From NCBI GenBank assembly GCA_029204225.1, contig CM055105.1, positions 11,934,404 to 11,998,403 on the forward strand: a DNA stretch of 64,000 nt. The letters are read 5' to 3'. This DNA is from Diphasiastrum complanatum. Taxonomy: Eukaryota; Streptophyta; Lycopodiopsida; Lycopodiales; Lycopodiaceae. The translations under genes were made by a program, and so were the position numbers. The number at the start of each line of letters is the position of its first letter. The stretch's first letter is position 1. The notes beneath the pieces are model-generated. The model was not told the origin of the DNA. It saw only the letters and a program-made list of their open reading frames with translations, and ran no database searches. Below are positions 1 through 12,179 of this stretch, piece by piece.

Positions 1-56
1 GAAAAATTCCACCAAAGATCATCCAATGCAGAGCAGAAGAAGTGCTGTGAGCAACT

Positions 57-96
57 ACTACTCATCAGATTGAAATACTACTCATCAGATTGAAAT
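57..96. repeat. 20-bp perfect tandem duplication
   Basis: The unit ACTACTCATCAGATTGAAAT occurs at 57-76 and again immediately at 77-96 without a mismatch. The surrounding 1-400 region has no protein I recognise. The open frame on the plus strand at 202-537 begins with GTG, is low in complexity and overlaps a hairpin repeat, so I do not call it a gene. Confidence 0.85.
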
Positions 97-416
97 GGCT
101 GAAAAACAGACCACGATACCACAAATTCTTCGATCAGATCGACCTACAGAGTCGGAAATGGAAGACGATGATTATTATACGCGAATAATTAAAAGCAGTG
201 AGTGCGAGGTAAACGGAGAGATGGTCGATTAATTAAGTGCGGGGGAAATGAACTCCCTCATAGGCCGTTCCGTCCTAGAGGGCCGGCCCAATGCGAGAGT
301 AAGAGAGCCTTCCCCTGCAATGTCAATGTGAAGGTGGAAGCTTTTCTGTTTTTTTTTTTTTCCTCCGTAACTCGTACAACGCACGCGTGGATGCTTTTTT
401 TTTTACATTTTTGTTG

Positions 417-510
417 TTTGGTAGAATGTGCATGTGGACAACCAATGAGAGTCTACCACATAGCACACGCACAGCTCGTCATTGGCTGTCCACATGCACG
501 TTCCACCGAA
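417..510. repeat. Inverted repeat (MITE-like hairpin)
   Basis: The left arm 428-448 (GTGCATGTGGACAACCAATG plus A) pairs with the right arm 479-499 with one mismatch. A weaker 11-bp extension lies on each side, giving arms of about 32 bp around a 30-nt loop. A second partial pairing involves CACATAGCAC (around 457) and GTGCTATGTG (around 515). Similar words (AATGTGCATGTGGACA, and later GAGCACTTGG) recur around 56775-56940, which suggests a dispersed hairpin-forming repeat. No transposase is attached. Confidence 0.6.
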
Positions 511-899
511 AAGCTCGTGCTATGTGTCAACATTTGATTGGCTGATTATGAGAAGAATGATCAATTAAAATTTTGGTTGTAAAATGCACATGAACATTGT
601 TGTGTGGGGGGGCTCCGGAGGTGCCTCCAAAATACAAATGAAACCTGAGCACTTGGCATTACGAAGCTAAGAAGCAAACGAGCAAGATAAAAACAAAATG
701 ACCATATATTCGAGGAGAATAAATAGACGAGGATATAGTAGCTAAGCTATGTGGCCATCAACATCAATTGCACGGTTGTTTTTTTTTTAAATATGTGTAA
801 GGGCGACCCTTAATACTAACTAATCTTCTCACTTAGGTGCCTTTACCAAAAGCTGCATGCTCTTGATTTTTCGAATTTATTTTAGTTCTTTGGCAGGCT

Positions 900-1575
900 C
901 AAAAGGGAGGCTTTAGACCCTCTTTAAAAGCATGATGCAGTCCACTAGATAGACTACGGCACAAACTTAGGCAATGATAAAACTTTAGCTTGCATGTGGA
1001 AGATGATCTATAAATACGTTGCACACCTACCTCAGGGTCGGGTTCGTAGCTTAATTTCTTGCCACATAGCAATGCACGATCCGGTGGAGCCATCGTCAGC
1101 ATCTTTCACCAAGAAAACGACACTTAGAAGCGTCTCGGGAGAGAGGACTCCATATGGGGTATCGACAGTCCGGATGACAAGGAGACATCAAACTTCTTTT
1201 GATCGGAGCTTCTGAGAAGTGATCAGAACGATCGTCGTAAGAGGAATTCACGGAAGTATTACGGAAAAACTTGCAGTTTGGTGGTTTTGGGAAAATCATC
1301 GGTGATGGCCTCATAATTCACTGTGTGAACAACCGTTGGCGCAACAGGACTTGCAAAGGATTTGCAAAGAGCAGTGACAGAGAGCCATAGCAATTTACAG
1401 AGATCGATTGGGTGGAAAACTGAGTGTTTTAGAAATTTTCGGTTTCAAGGGGTGTCGATGGATTTCTGAGAAAATCAGCTTGTTAGTCGATACTGCACCA
1501 ATTGGCAAACTGTAAATTGCATCAGGGCACTAGAGGCAGGGCAACCTCAATGTGGAAGAAAGCTGCAAGAGAAAG
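900..1575. other. No gene seen
   Basis: Only short unrelated open frames on both strands, none with a recognisable domain. The segment leads into the copia hinge fragment at 1577 and may be its degraded 3' part, but I cannot show that. Confidence 0.5.
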
Positions 1576-1576
1576 C

Positions 1577-2635
1577 TTAGGGAAAGCCTGAGTGGAGCCC
1601 AAGAAATCTCTCTTGGTTTCTAGCTAGGGTTTTACAACACAAAACTATGGATCTTCCACTATAGAAGATATTTTTCAAAGCTGTAAAAGCACAATCAATG
1701 GCGCCTTGGTGAGTGGAATGATCAGCCAAAGGGCCATGAGCGACCGCACGCCAGCAAGGATGTTGGATCTGTTTTTGGGACCCTCCTACCAATGGCTCTT
1801 GTATTTTCATAATTTCATCCATTAGTGCCAAGTTCACTACATGTCTAGATGCCCTCAATTGCTCCTCTATTCTCTTTGACCTACGGGGCCCATCTGTTGG
1901 TGATTTAGGTATCGTGGAAATGTAATTCCCTTCGTCAAAGAGCCGCCTAGCCCACAATGGACGTGGCTTCCCTTGTGGTGCTGTGACAGACTTGTTTTCT
2001 GTTTTCTCCTCCTCAATCTTTGAGGTATCATCCTCCTTCAAAGGAATACTAGCCATTGGGTAAGGCACCTGACGAGCTATTTTTTCATTTGATGATAAAG
2101 TGGCCTAACTATCTCTTGCCATTGAATGTGGTTTTTCATAAAAAGAAAACATCTCGACTGATAAGTATTTTCTTTGCCTCTTTGTCATAGATTCTGTATG
2201 CCTTTGATTCATCGCTATAACCTAAGAAAATACATACTCTGCTTTTGGAATCTAACTTCTTGCGATCAGAATCTGCTACATGTGCATAACAATTTGATCC
2301 AAAGACTCGAAAATGAGCGACTGAAGGTTTCTTACCACAATAGGCCTCATAAGGTGTCTTACCTATGACTGCCTTTGTGTAGGTTCTGTTCAAAATGTAG
2401 ACTGTTATTTCTACTGCTTTAGCCCAAAATGAATTAGGCAATTCCTTCGCTTTCAACATACAACGAGCCATCTCCATAACGGTTCTATTTTTGCATTCAA
2501 CGATGCCATTTTGCTGAGGCGTATGTGCAGCAGTGAGTTGGCACTTAATGCCATGCTCTTTACAATAGTTATTAAAAGCATTTGAACAAAACTCTTGTAG
2601 GCTGATATTCCAAGGAATATTTTAGCCATCCTGCG
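1577..2635 (-). pseudogene. Truncated Ty1/copia integrase and hinge fragment
   Basis: Read on the minus strand from about 2630, the translation enters the late integrase core of a copia polyprotein (around the QQNG...KNRT block) and runs to the integrase C-terminal region at 2136-2477. There NSFWAKAV, NRTYTKAV, KTPYEAYCGKKP and FRVFGSNCYAH match the family pattern, followed by the FLGY...AYRIYD block. The stretch 1577-2068 (GPRRSKRIEEQLRASR) resembles the linker before reverse transcriptase. No reverse transcriptase or RNase H follows and no LTR is attached, so this is a truncated relic. Confidence 0.85.
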
Positions 2636-2699
2636 GAACATCTTTAAAATTACAAGCAGGATAGGATTTAAACGTAGAACTTGCCCATCAAGTTTAGGC

Positions 2700-3377
2700 T
2701 TTTACGTTATCCGTACTGGCTTAAGTTATTTAGTTCTAAGTTTAAATTGCCATGGGCACTGCACATAAATATGTAATTTCAAGTTATGTAAAAGCTAGTT
2801 ACAAAGGCCTATTGGGGGTTTGTCCCATGGCACCAATGTGATTCAAAGTTAATTTAGTCCTATAATGCCTTTTTGTAAGTGACCACCACTCCAAGTATAT
2901 ATAGGAGTGGAAGAGTCCATTTTCAAAGAATCTCATTTGCAATATATGCCTATCTTTTTCTCTCTGAGTGTTCTCCCTTGTGTGGTTTCATGTATTGTGT
3001 TACTTCCCATTGTATTGTACAATATTGATCTTGCAACAAGTTAAGTTAATCCAGGCCCTCCATTCTCTAGTAGGGTAAGCCTTAGAGGAGGAGATTTTAG
3101 GTTAAGCCGTCTTTCTTATTTGGCCTTTCACGAGTAGGTTAAGCCTTTGTGAAGTTGGATTTTAGGTTAAGCCGTCATTTGGGTTTAGTTGCAATGTAGA
3201 GAAAAGAAATTTAGAAGAGTGGATCTTACCCATCAGACTACTCACCACCATGCTCATGACTGTCTTCTTGCATCCATATCCATGCTAGTTAGAAATAGCC
3301 TTAGTGAGGGTTAGTTGGGAGAAGCCATAACTCGTACTAGTTGGAGCCATAGCTGGAAGGATGCTGAAAATCCAACA
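2700..3377 (+). mobile_element. Probable Athila/Tat-type LTR
   Basis: The segment holds a TATA-like GTATATATAGG near 2897, a T-rich leader, internal repeats of TTTTAGGTTAAGCCGTC, and an end reading AATCCAACA directly before a primer-site-like motif at 3379. These are LTR traits, but I cannot find the second LTR or the exact left edge, so the start is approximate. It could also be a solo or truncated LTR. Confidence 0.4.
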
Positions 3378-3378
3378 T

Positions 3379-3392
3379 TGGCGTCGTTGCCG
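3379..3392 (+). other. Decayed Asp-tRNA primer binding site
   Basis: TGGCGTCGTTGCCG resembles TGGCGCCGTTGCCGGGGA, the primer site used by Athila/Tat gypsy elements (complementary to the 3' end of tRNA-Asp). It lies directly after the LTR-like segment. A better-preserved version is present at 63677. Confidence 0.45.
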
Positions 3393-3399
3393 CTCTGTT

Positions 3400-5080
3400 C
3401 TTATTTTTCCTACATTCGTCAAGTTCTTTTTTGCTATTTTTGCTTGTTGCTTCACATCCTACTTGCTTTTAGCATCTTTTTTTGCTGTTCGCATCTTCTT
3501 TTATCATCTTTGCTAAGTTTTTAGAGTTTTTCACTTTTAGCCATCGTTTTTCTTCACTATTTTTAACCGTTGTTTTTTCAACCTTCTTTAGCCATCATTT
3601 TTAGGCCCTTCTTCGTGTATTTGCTCTTGCTTTGTGATCCACAAAAGCTTGGAGACACGCGTTTTTGAAGCAGTTTGAGGCACACATTTTTGAAAGAGCG
3701 TTGAGCAGCTCGTTTTATGAGGTATTTTCAGATCAGGGAACACACCAGCTTGTTTTGAGCATTTTGAGCCATGAAAGCCATCTTTCCACCAATATGTGTA
3801 GTTGGGTAATCCGTTGGCAGCTCATGTTGTTTCTGCTTCATTTCTTCCAATCTGATTGGGGGGCAGAGCCCCCCAACGGCCTCTTCATCAGTTGGCCTTC
3901 CGACTCCTTATGCGAAAACACACTTTTGGTGTTTTGCATCCCTTTTTGACACTTGGCTGTTTGCTCTCTCTGATGGTGGTCCCACTATATAACTACTACG
4001 TTGAGAAGCATTCAGCAGCAGTTGGAGCATTATGTTTATTGTAGATCAGTCATCCAGAGTCTATTCGAGATCGCCATTGAAGTCGAGTCTCCATGGTGCA
4101 CGGATTGGATAGCACCATCATCATATGTACTGGCAGATGGATCTTTTGCTGGATCACGATTGCAGTCTAACTTTTGTTGCCAAACCGAGCATTTGTTGTT
4201 GAAGTCCCTTGACTGCTCTTGTTGTTTCTATTGAAAGTTGTTGAAATCATTGGTAAAGATGTAGAGATATATCCCAATGACAATTCATGTCATACTGCAA
4301 CTGTAGAAGTAGAATAAAATTGTCGATGAAATATCACCTATTGTGCGGCTATAAAAGAAAACACACTAAACCATACGATAATAGAACAAGCAAACAGGCA
4401 ACAACAAACAACATAGTTGACAGGGCAAAACTTGAAATAAGAGAAAAAAATGAAAAATTGTAGCAGATAACACTATAGAAAGAATTGCATGACACTCTTA
4501 AAGCAAACTCTTACACTCCAGTATCGTACTTGGCACAAGGCCATAGCTACAGTGTTGCAAAAGAAAAACAAGTCATAACATATAACATTTACGTAGCATG
4601 CAATAAGACAATTATGTCTTAGATTACTTTCACTCAGATAAAACATACGGGTTATCATCTAGACACAAAACTCATGATTCATCAAGAGGTAGCTCAAAAC
4701 TTGGCTCCAGGGTATGATGTCAATTGCTTGGTCATAGAGACGTAATGAAGACACAGATCTGAGGTGGTACATTCTCGGTCTTATCTATGGATGGTGTTTG
4801 AGATAGACCTTACATGGTTGCTAGATAGGATGTAACTCTATTTGGATTGGAAGCAACTATGTATCCGTGGATGACCAAAGAATCAGTAAGACTAGACGAG
4901 CCTAGACACATCTAATACTGCTAATTTTAGTAAGGTGCAAATGGATCAACTTGATGTAGCAATATGTTGACTCTCTACAAAAGACTATTGTTTTGGATGG
5001 GGAGCGATCGACCTTGGATAATAAGACTCTGGTAAGAGTCTACGGGTTTCAATTCTCTTCTAATGGTCTTGGGTAACCCG
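3400..5080. other. No gene seen; probable element interior
   Basis: T-rich sequence follows the primer-like site, as expected for the untranslated leader of a gypsy element. Plus-strand frames at 3665-4234 have no recognisable motif and are probably chance. Nothing else can be supported. Confidence 0.4.
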
Positions 5081-5081
5081 A

Positions 5082-5306
5082 CTAGGAATAATTTAATGGC
5101 CATTTTTTGGTGATTGTATCGTCAACACACTCTACCTTGAGACATTTAAAACGCTCAGAATATGTGCGTACCGATTCTTTGCCCTTCATTTTGATCTGAG
5201 TCATTTGGCTAAGTGGACTTTGGGCCAGCTTAGATGGTTTGAATTGCTTGATGAGAGTTTTTTCTATGGTTTCCCATGACTCAATATTCGTACTCTCTAG
5301 ATACAA
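5082..5306 (-). pseudogene. Retrotransposon gag fragment
   Basis: The 74-aa minus-strand reading contains SWETIEKTLIKQFKPS followed by LSQMTQIKMKGKESVRTYSERF. This is the pattern of the Retrotrans_gag domain of Ty3/gypsy elements, where the SVxxYxxRF helix follows a short linker. Both ends are lost. It may belong to the same decayed element as the LTR-like segment at 2700-3377, but the orientation is opposite, so that is doubtful. Confidence 0.6.
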
Positions 5307-5309
5307 ATA

Positions 5310-6930
5310 CCACTATTTCGCATCACCATTGACAATCATTGAAAACAACCTTAACTTTTCAGCTTTAGAGTTGTCTCCATAGAACTTACTCGCACAGGGT
5401 CCATGGGTGAAAAATGACTCGTACGTGGGAACTTACTCACACACTATGAAAAATGACTCGCACATAAGAGGACTTGCACAAAAAGCACTTGCACACGACT
5501 CGGAAGGTGACAAAAGAACTGTAAATGGCTATGAACACTAATGAAAAACGTGTGAAAATTCTGAAAACGTCAAAACTCGTGCATGCAACTAGATGGGCAA
5601 ATTCTGTTGGTAATGCTGATAGGCGGATTGGGTTGGAAAATGATTATGATGGTAGCTGAAGAGCGGCTGCAAGAAACAGCTCCAACCCACCTTACGCACC
5701 TAGAAAAAAAACAGAATCTGAGCACAAAAAAGAGATTCATGAAAAGGATGTAGCTACAAAACGAATTTCACAGCCGCAGAACTGATGGCCTGTGAATCAA
5801 GCAAAAATGAGGGCACCTGGAAAACAAGCAAAACTAATGAAAAGTTGAATGCTCTCCCTCTAGCACCCAGTACTATCAGGTCATTCTTGCAGGGTCATAA
5901 ACTAATTAACAACGAAGAGATGCTTAAAGTATGTAATAAATCCCTGGCTGCTCACCTTAATCGAAAGCTTTGCCTCATCATCTTTTCCAAAAACAGTCTT
6001 ATCCAGGGCCTAAAGTGAGTCATAAACAATATAATCAGACTGACTACTACCAAAAAAAAAAAACAAGTTGGGTGTACTCGAAAATCAGCACTCAAAAATC
6101 AACTAGCGTGTGGAACGTACTGAAGGCAAATAGCTGCTCAAAACTCACTCTGCTTCCAAACATCTATTCTATGAGGACCTAGAAATAAAAATTAAGCTTT
6201 TTTAGCTAAAACAACCCATAAAAGCTTGTACCCAAAACTGTGACCAACTTGTTCTCAGGCAGTCCACTCGAGACCCAGTTCCAAAAATTAAACAAAACAA
6301 TGCAAAAAGCAACTTTACAATCACGCCATGCAGAGTGCGAGTCCCCAGACCCAAACTTTGATATAAAAACCAATTCCGCAGATTGAAAAGAGAAACCCAG
6401 CACAAGGCTCAACCCATAATGCCAAACGAGCAAAATCGGTCTTCTAGTAGCTGACTCCTCAAAGTTAGTGATCATTTAGAGAGAGTTAAAGAGTATTAGG
6501 AAAGATAGCAACTATTTGCTTTCGTAAGTAAGATCACACGCTTCGCGCTATTGTTCTATGATCTGATTGTTGTTACTACACCACTTTTTATATAGAAGCG
6601 CTATTTTTTATGACAATCGTATGCATGTTGAATGCTTGAATGCTTGTCACTCTTTCTCCTCTATTATCAGAACCTGTTAATGAAGAAATATATGGTAGTC
6701 ATTGACGCCTAATTGATTTAACAGAGAAGAGCACGACTGTATTAGATGCCTAATCGTTCGCATTCTCTTTACGGTTGTCTACGACACCTATACTGACTTT
6801 AAACAAATCTGAACTGATCCACATTTCGTTCTCTAAATAATCCAAGATCTTTTTATCATCATTGTCTTTTCTCTGATGGGATGACGACCTTTCATTTTCG
6901 CTACGTCCAGAGAAGAACAATAGATCAAAT
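5310..6930. other. No gene seen
   Basis: Between 5400 and 5520 there is a loose repeat of ACTCGCACA/ACTTGCACA words. The rest is noncoding in appearance with only short frames. No RNA gene or known element was recognised. Confidence 0.45.
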
Positions 6931-6935
6931 CCCAT

Positions 6936-7811
6936 CATAGTCAGAGCACATGGTTTTGGATTTACTAGAGCTTTAGGATCAAAGGACCTAATACGTTCAC
7001 AATTTAGATCTAGTTCATATCTGATTTGTACAATCTCTGTTCATCAATCATCATAGAAGGTTCAACCTCTCAGATCTGCTTGATCAACAAGTTCAGCGCA
7101 GATGATTTCCATATGTAGAAATTCAAAACGAGGATGATAGTGATCAAAAAAGAGCTATGGGAATACGTCAACGGTTCAATAGCCAGACCAGCGAAACCAG
7201 AACTACTACTTGCATGGGAAGCAAAGGATGGCAAAGCTCTTGCCATTGTATCCTTAGATCTGAAAGACATTCAAATAACTCACGTATCAAACTGTTCCAC
7301 CTCAAAAGAAGCATGGGACATTTTGACAAGTATTTATGAAATGTCAGATGTATCGACTCGTCTCTTTTTGAAAAAGAAAGTGCCAAACCTCAAAATGAAT
7401 GAAGGCACCTCAGTCAGTGATCATCTGAACAAGTCAAGCAGTTGTTGAATTAAATAGTTGTCATAAGTTCCCCTATTTCAAAAGAAGACTTTACAATGTC
7501 TCTTCTTGCCAGTCTTCCACCCTCCTACGACAATTTGGTATTGCTTTTAAGCAATCTCTTGCGCTATCACTCCAGAAGCTGACAACAAGTTTATTGCAAG
7601 AATAAGTCAGGAAAAAAAGCTTATCTACAATGAGTAATGAGTCAATGGCACTACAATAAGCAGTAGTCCAAGAAAAAGAACTTCAAGGATAAGAAGACAA
7701 AGGCTGAACAGTCAGATTCAACACAACAACAACAACACAGTCAACAACAACCACCTGCCAAGACCAATCTCTTTTGCAGATACTGCAAAAGACCCAATCA
7801 CGACAACAAAG
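6936..7811 (+). pseudogene. Copia gag relic, opposite strand to the neighbouring element
   Basis: The best frame is 7134-7448 (ELWEYVNGSIARP, AWEAKDGKALAIVSLDLKD, STSKEAWDIL), a copia Gag. It is closely related to the minus-strand gag at 12246-13019, but it runs on the plus strand. Homology continues upstream to a decayed primer-like AGTCAGAGC near 6940. It continues downstream through stop-containing sequence to a zinc-knuckle start (RYCKRPNHDNK), where it is cut exactly at the LTR edge at 7812. It is a second, older copy of the same family. Confidence 0.8.
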
Positions 7812-9108
7812 TGTTGGTGTATGAACGATGGTCTGCTTGGTCTACGGTTGATTACGATTGCAATGGACGTGACGGAAGCAGAACACGAGAGGCAATTACG
7901 ATAAAACGATGTCTCTACGAACAATAAGAAAAACAATGAACACAATAGTAACTGCGATTTCAGGAACGTGGATTGATTAGGGAACATAATCAAAAGCTTG
8001 TTATCCTTTTGGGTGATCAAAGTAGGAGTCTGAGATTGCCGTAACAGTAGGATTGAAAAGCATTGGGCGTCTTGGACAGCCATGCGATCCTCTGTCTCTG
8101 ATAACCGTGTTTGTGTGCAAGAGAGTGAGAGAGACAATTGCATTCAATCAAGAACGTAATAATTGAATAGTAGCAAATATGTATAATAGAGAGAATTGGA
8201 ACACAATACAGTAGCGCTGATAAGCGCGTATTCCTACTTATAGATTCTGAAACAATGGCTACAGTTTTTTTTTTTTTTTTTTTTTTCTCTCTCTCTCTCT
8301 CTCTCTTTATAAATCACTAACTCTAAGGAGCTAGCTACTTAAGACCTTTTGGCCATTTGATCACTCTGTGTATCCACAGATTGTTCAACTCATCAACACC
8401 TATCTCTCCCTTCTCTTCACTCAGATACATATTTATAGCTATCAGAGTCTTTTAATTTATTGTAATTACAGTTTACAAGATGATTAACAACCGTTTAAAC
8501 AAGATCCGTAGATCCGTTATTGGAGCGTCGTAAAGGAGGAGAAGTATAGAGTAACATATCCTTTGTCTGCGTCGTAGTGCAAGGATATAGGTCGTAATGG
8601 GTCGTAGTCTGTCCGCAATCGTTTGAACAACCGCTGGTCATTTGTTCAGCAGGTGATCGTTTGCTTCCTTCGTTGATAACCGTACGTGATAACTTACGGA
8701 GCTAAATGATGAGATGGGTCAACAGTCGTTAGTTGACTTCGTAGGAACTCGCAAATAGTTGTCGCTGGTCGACTTCGTTGATAACCGTAAATAGGTTGCT
8801 TACATTTTTCAAATGGTTGAGGAGAGTTGACTCTGGTCATAGCTTTCTTCATATGAGATCATAAGAAGGTCACTTGCGGTGGTCGACGAGATTCCGCAAG
8901 TGCTCGTAGATAGTAGCCTATGGATTTTAACGACTCCCTTGCGGTTTGAGTCGTGCTTCTCCATAACATTGATATAACGGTTCACTTCGGTCAGACCGTA
9001 ATCTGGCGATGGCTTTGCAGTTCTGCTTGATTTGACTTTGCATGTATTTTGTAGACTGATTCAGAGAGATAGAATTCTTGAAATGAGTAAGAGAAGATTA
9101 GAATTCCA
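7812..9108 (-). repeat. 3' LTR of the copia element
   Basis: The plus-strand sequence begins TGTTGGTGTATGAACGATGG and ends TTAGAATTCCA, which gives TG...CA ends in element orientation. A TATA-like TATAAATATG (minus strand) lies near 8427-8438. A poly-T and CT tract at about 8264-8308 matches the expanded CT tract in the right LTR. The right LTR at 13037 repeats the first half of this sequence. Confidence 0.9.
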
Positions 9109-9120
9109 ACCCCCCCCTTA
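9109..9120 (-). other. Polypurine tract
   Basis: On the minus strand a TTAAGGGGGGGG run directly precedes the TGGAATTC start of the 3' LTR. This is the plus-strand priming site of reverse transcription and fixes the LTR inner edge. Confidence 0.75.
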
Positions 9121-9129
9121 AGCTTGCTG

Positions 9130-9699
9130 CTACGAATATGGACTCAAATTGAGATTTAACAATTCTACTAGAGTAGAATGTTTGTCCCTTGACAATGGTT
9201 TTGTCAGAATGTCAGCCAACATACTGTCTGTGTGACAGTAACTTAGTGCAATGTCTTCGTTCTGAACCTCCTCTCTGAGAAAATGAAGTTGAACCTCTAT
9301 ATGTTTGGTTCTTGTGTGAGTTCGTCGGTTCAACAACAGAACTATACAACTCTGATTGTCGCACTGGAGTATAGTTGGGCCAAACTGTTGGAATATCAGG
9401 TCATGTAGTAGTCTTCTAAGCCATAAAATTTCCTTCATTGCTGACGTAGCTGCGACATATTCTGATTCTGTAGAAGATAATGAAATGCATTTCTACTTCC
9501 TACTATTCCATGAAATGGGTCCTCCTGCAAGAAAGCTAATGTAGCCAGAGATGGATTTTCTGGTATCTACGTCTCCTGCCCAGTCTGAATCAAAATAGGT
9601 AATAAAAAAGAGTGCAACTTCTGTATTTCCGTTGTAACTCAAGGCATAGTGCTTTGAGTCTTGAATGTACTTCAGAACTCTTTGTGTATGGGCTTGCAA
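9130..9699 (-). pseudogene. Copia RNase H domain, broken
   Basis: The part at 9493-9699 carries DSDWAGDVDTRKSISGY, the first RNase H acidic block of copia. The part at 9130-9438 carries KEILWLRRLL, LQCDNQSCI, HIEVQLHFLREEV and the closing LADILTKPL. A stop and frame change between 9439 and 9492 separates them. RNase H would remove the RNA template during reverse transcription. Confidence 0.9.
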
Positions 9700-10292
9700 T
9701 CCTCCATGTCGTATCTTCGAAGCACATTAATTAAGTAGGATTGTTGGCTTATGGTGATCCTTCTGCTCGTGCGATCTCTGTGAATCTCCATTCCAAGTAG
9801 GTAATGGACTAGACCTAAATCAGTCATCTCAAATTCTGATGAGAGTATGGACTTGGTTTCTTGCAACAACTGATTTGAATTGCTGATGATTAGGGAATCA
9901 TCAACATATAGTGCTATTATAACATAGCTTGGACCCTTTGGTTTTAGATACACATTTGAGTCTGTGGTGCAGGAGATAAAGTCGTGTTGCAACAAGAATC
10001 GATTTATTCTATCATACCAGGCCCTCGGGGCTTGCTTCAGACCGTATAATGCCTTATGCAATTTGCATAGTAGATGCTCGTTGCCTTGAGGGATGTAACC
10101 TTCTGGTTGATAGATGTAGACATTTTCTTGTATGTATCCGTGTAGGAATGTCGTCTGGACGTCCATCTGGTGAATATTCATATCTTCTACAGCAAATATA
10201 GCCAATAAAGTACGAATAGACTGATGTTTTACTACTGGACTGAAGGTCTCATTGTAGTCTATCCCATATACTTGTTCAAAGTCTTTAACCAC
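9672..10292 (-). pseudogene. Copia reverse transcriptase domain
   Basis: A 206-residue reading holds the copia reverse transcriptase signature: YNETFSPVVKHQSIR, HQMDVQTTFLHG, LCKLHKALYGLKQAPRAWYDR and the catalytic YVDDSLIISNS. It ends at the conserved DLGLVHYLLGMEIHRD block. The N-terminal part upstream (10293-10398) is in another frame or interrupted. This is the longest intact piece of the element. Confidence 0.93.
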
Positions 10293-10398
10293 CAGTCTAG
10301 CTTTGCATTTGGATATAGATCCATCTGGCTTAAGCTTTAGCTAAAAAGATCCACTTAGAATCAATTGGCTTTACACCTGTAGGAAGAATGACAAGACT

Positions 10399-10617
10399 CT
10401 AGGTCTTGTTCTTCATTAGAGATTGATACTTAGCATCCATCGCAGCTTTCCATTTGTCTGCATCGGGCATTGACAGTGCTTCTGCTACGGTGGCAGGCTC
10501 GTCATGACTGATGAAAGCCTGAGGGATGAATCGGTCAGGCTGTCGTCGTTGTCTTACAGATCTTCGAACTGCATGTGCTTGATCAGACGATTCTCCTTGG
10601 TGAATGACTGAGACCAT
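10399..10617 (-). pseudogene. Copia integrase-RT linker with RT start
   Basis: The frame shows a basic RRSVRQRRQPDRF stretch followed by EALSMPDADKWKAAMDAKYQ, the conserved entry to copia reverse transcriptase (EAL...W..AM..E...L). It stops just before the expected WxLVxxP motif. Confidence 0.85.
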
Positions 10618-10821
10618 AATATTTTGCGGTTGAACGATCGTGGGTCTAGGCCCATCAACTGTAAGTGAAGCCGTTGGGACGAACTCCGTTGTTTGAACAA
10701 TCGTAGATCGTAGCCTATCGATGGAAGGTGGAGCTGCTATGACAGTCTCTTGTATTGGTTGCTTCTGTTTGAAATTGTAATACTTGTCTTCAAGGAAGAC
10801 AACATCACGAATGACTGAGAT

Positions 10822-11784
10822 CTAGGCCGTAACCACATCGTAAACACGATATGCCTTGTGTGGAGTTAAATAGCCGATAAAGATGCTTTTACAACTTATT
10901 GAGTCCGACTTCTTCCTCAGATCAGATGGCACTTGTGCATAGCAGAGACATATAAAAGCACACAGGTGTTTCAAACTTGGTTTGTAACCGTAGTAGGCTT
11001 CAAACAGTGTTTTGGAATCAACCGCTTTAGTGATAGAGTAATTTTGCAAATAACAAGCCGTAGAGATAGCTTCTGCCCAAAAGGTTTGAGGCAAATGCGA
11101 ATTCACTGTCATGGATCATGCAACTTCCAACATTGTGCGGTTCTTCCGCTCTCCTACTCCGTTCTGTTGTGGAGTGTAGCTCGTAGTAAACTAGTGGTGC
11201 ACGCCACATGAAGATAGGTAGTCCTTCATCTCATTTGACAAGAACTCTCTCTCTCAATCAGACCGTAGGGCCTTGATCCTCTGACCAGTTAGATTCTCTA
11301 CGTATTGCTTGAAGTCTTTGAAACAACGAAATGCTTCTGGCTTGTTCTTAATGAACATTACATTGGCAAATCAGGAGTAATCATCAATGAATGTGATAAA
11401 ATACAGAGCTTGACCTAATGAAGATACGCTCATAGGACCACACAAGTCACTGTGTATTAGGGACAAGATGGACTTCGCTCTTTTGGCTTGTCCTCTGGGA
11501 AATCTCGTTCTAGGTTGTTTTCCTAGTAGACAATTTTCACAGATAGTTTGATTAGCTGCAGTGACATGAATTATATTCATGTCCTTGACCATTTTATTGT
11601 GATGCATATACAAGATTGAACGCATGTTTAAATGACCTAATCTTTGATGCCATAAACTTGCATCTGAACAACTCACAGAAAGTGCAACATCGTGACTCAG
11701 TTTGTACAAATCTCCTTCTCTGTGAGCAGAGAGGATTTCTTTTGAGTTCTCATCTAAAATAGTACAATGGTTGGCAATGAACAA
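10822..11784 (-). pseudogene. Copia integrase domain, broken
   Basis: The segment 11371-11784 shows the pre-integrase zinc region (WHQRLGHLNM, then NQTICENCLLGKQ) and the first catalytic block IHSDLCGPMS...ITFIDDYS. The segment 10822-11112 shows the integrase C-terminal block (LPQTFWAEA, CYAQVPSDLRKKSDS, FIGYLTPHKAYRVYD). The core between them (11113-11370) is frameshifted. Confidence 0.9.
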
Positions 11785-12080
11785 AGCTCTATAGCCCTGA
11801 TATGTGATCTTGCTAATAGATAAAAAAAGTTCTTTGTTAATTTGGGTACATAAAGTACTCCATTAAGCTGCCTAGTGATGTCATCATAGAACTGCAGTTG
11901 AATAGACCCTTGGCCTTCAACTTGGTGTGAACTGGAATCACCAAAGAAAATGTACTTTGATTCTGTAGTTGTGAGTGTAGAGAAGAGGTTCTTGCATGGC
12001 GTCATGTGCTAAGAAGCACCTGAATCGAGATACCAATGATGAGCATCTCTACTAGATTGATCTTGTACCATCAATGCCTT
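11754..12080 (-). pseudogene. Copia aspartic protease region
   Basis: WYLDSGAS, the catalytic D-S-G motif, is readable near 12025-12050. It is followed at once by an in-frame TAG, then HMTPCKNLFS and the GxGSIQLQF block that usually follows. The stop right after the active-site loop kills the polyprotein here. Confidence 0.85.
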
Positions 12081-12179
12081 CTCTTCATCTTGAGATCCTT
12101 TGACTGTGTCAAGGTTCCCTTCTTGGTGCTGCTGCATCTTCTTCTTTGCTTCATTGTGCTTGACCGTGCGACAATCCTT

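Noticed and set aside
5785-6182. Overlapping plus-strand frames of 70-77 codons
   Set aside because: Low complexity, Lys/Gln/Ser-rich, no motif and no supporting structure.
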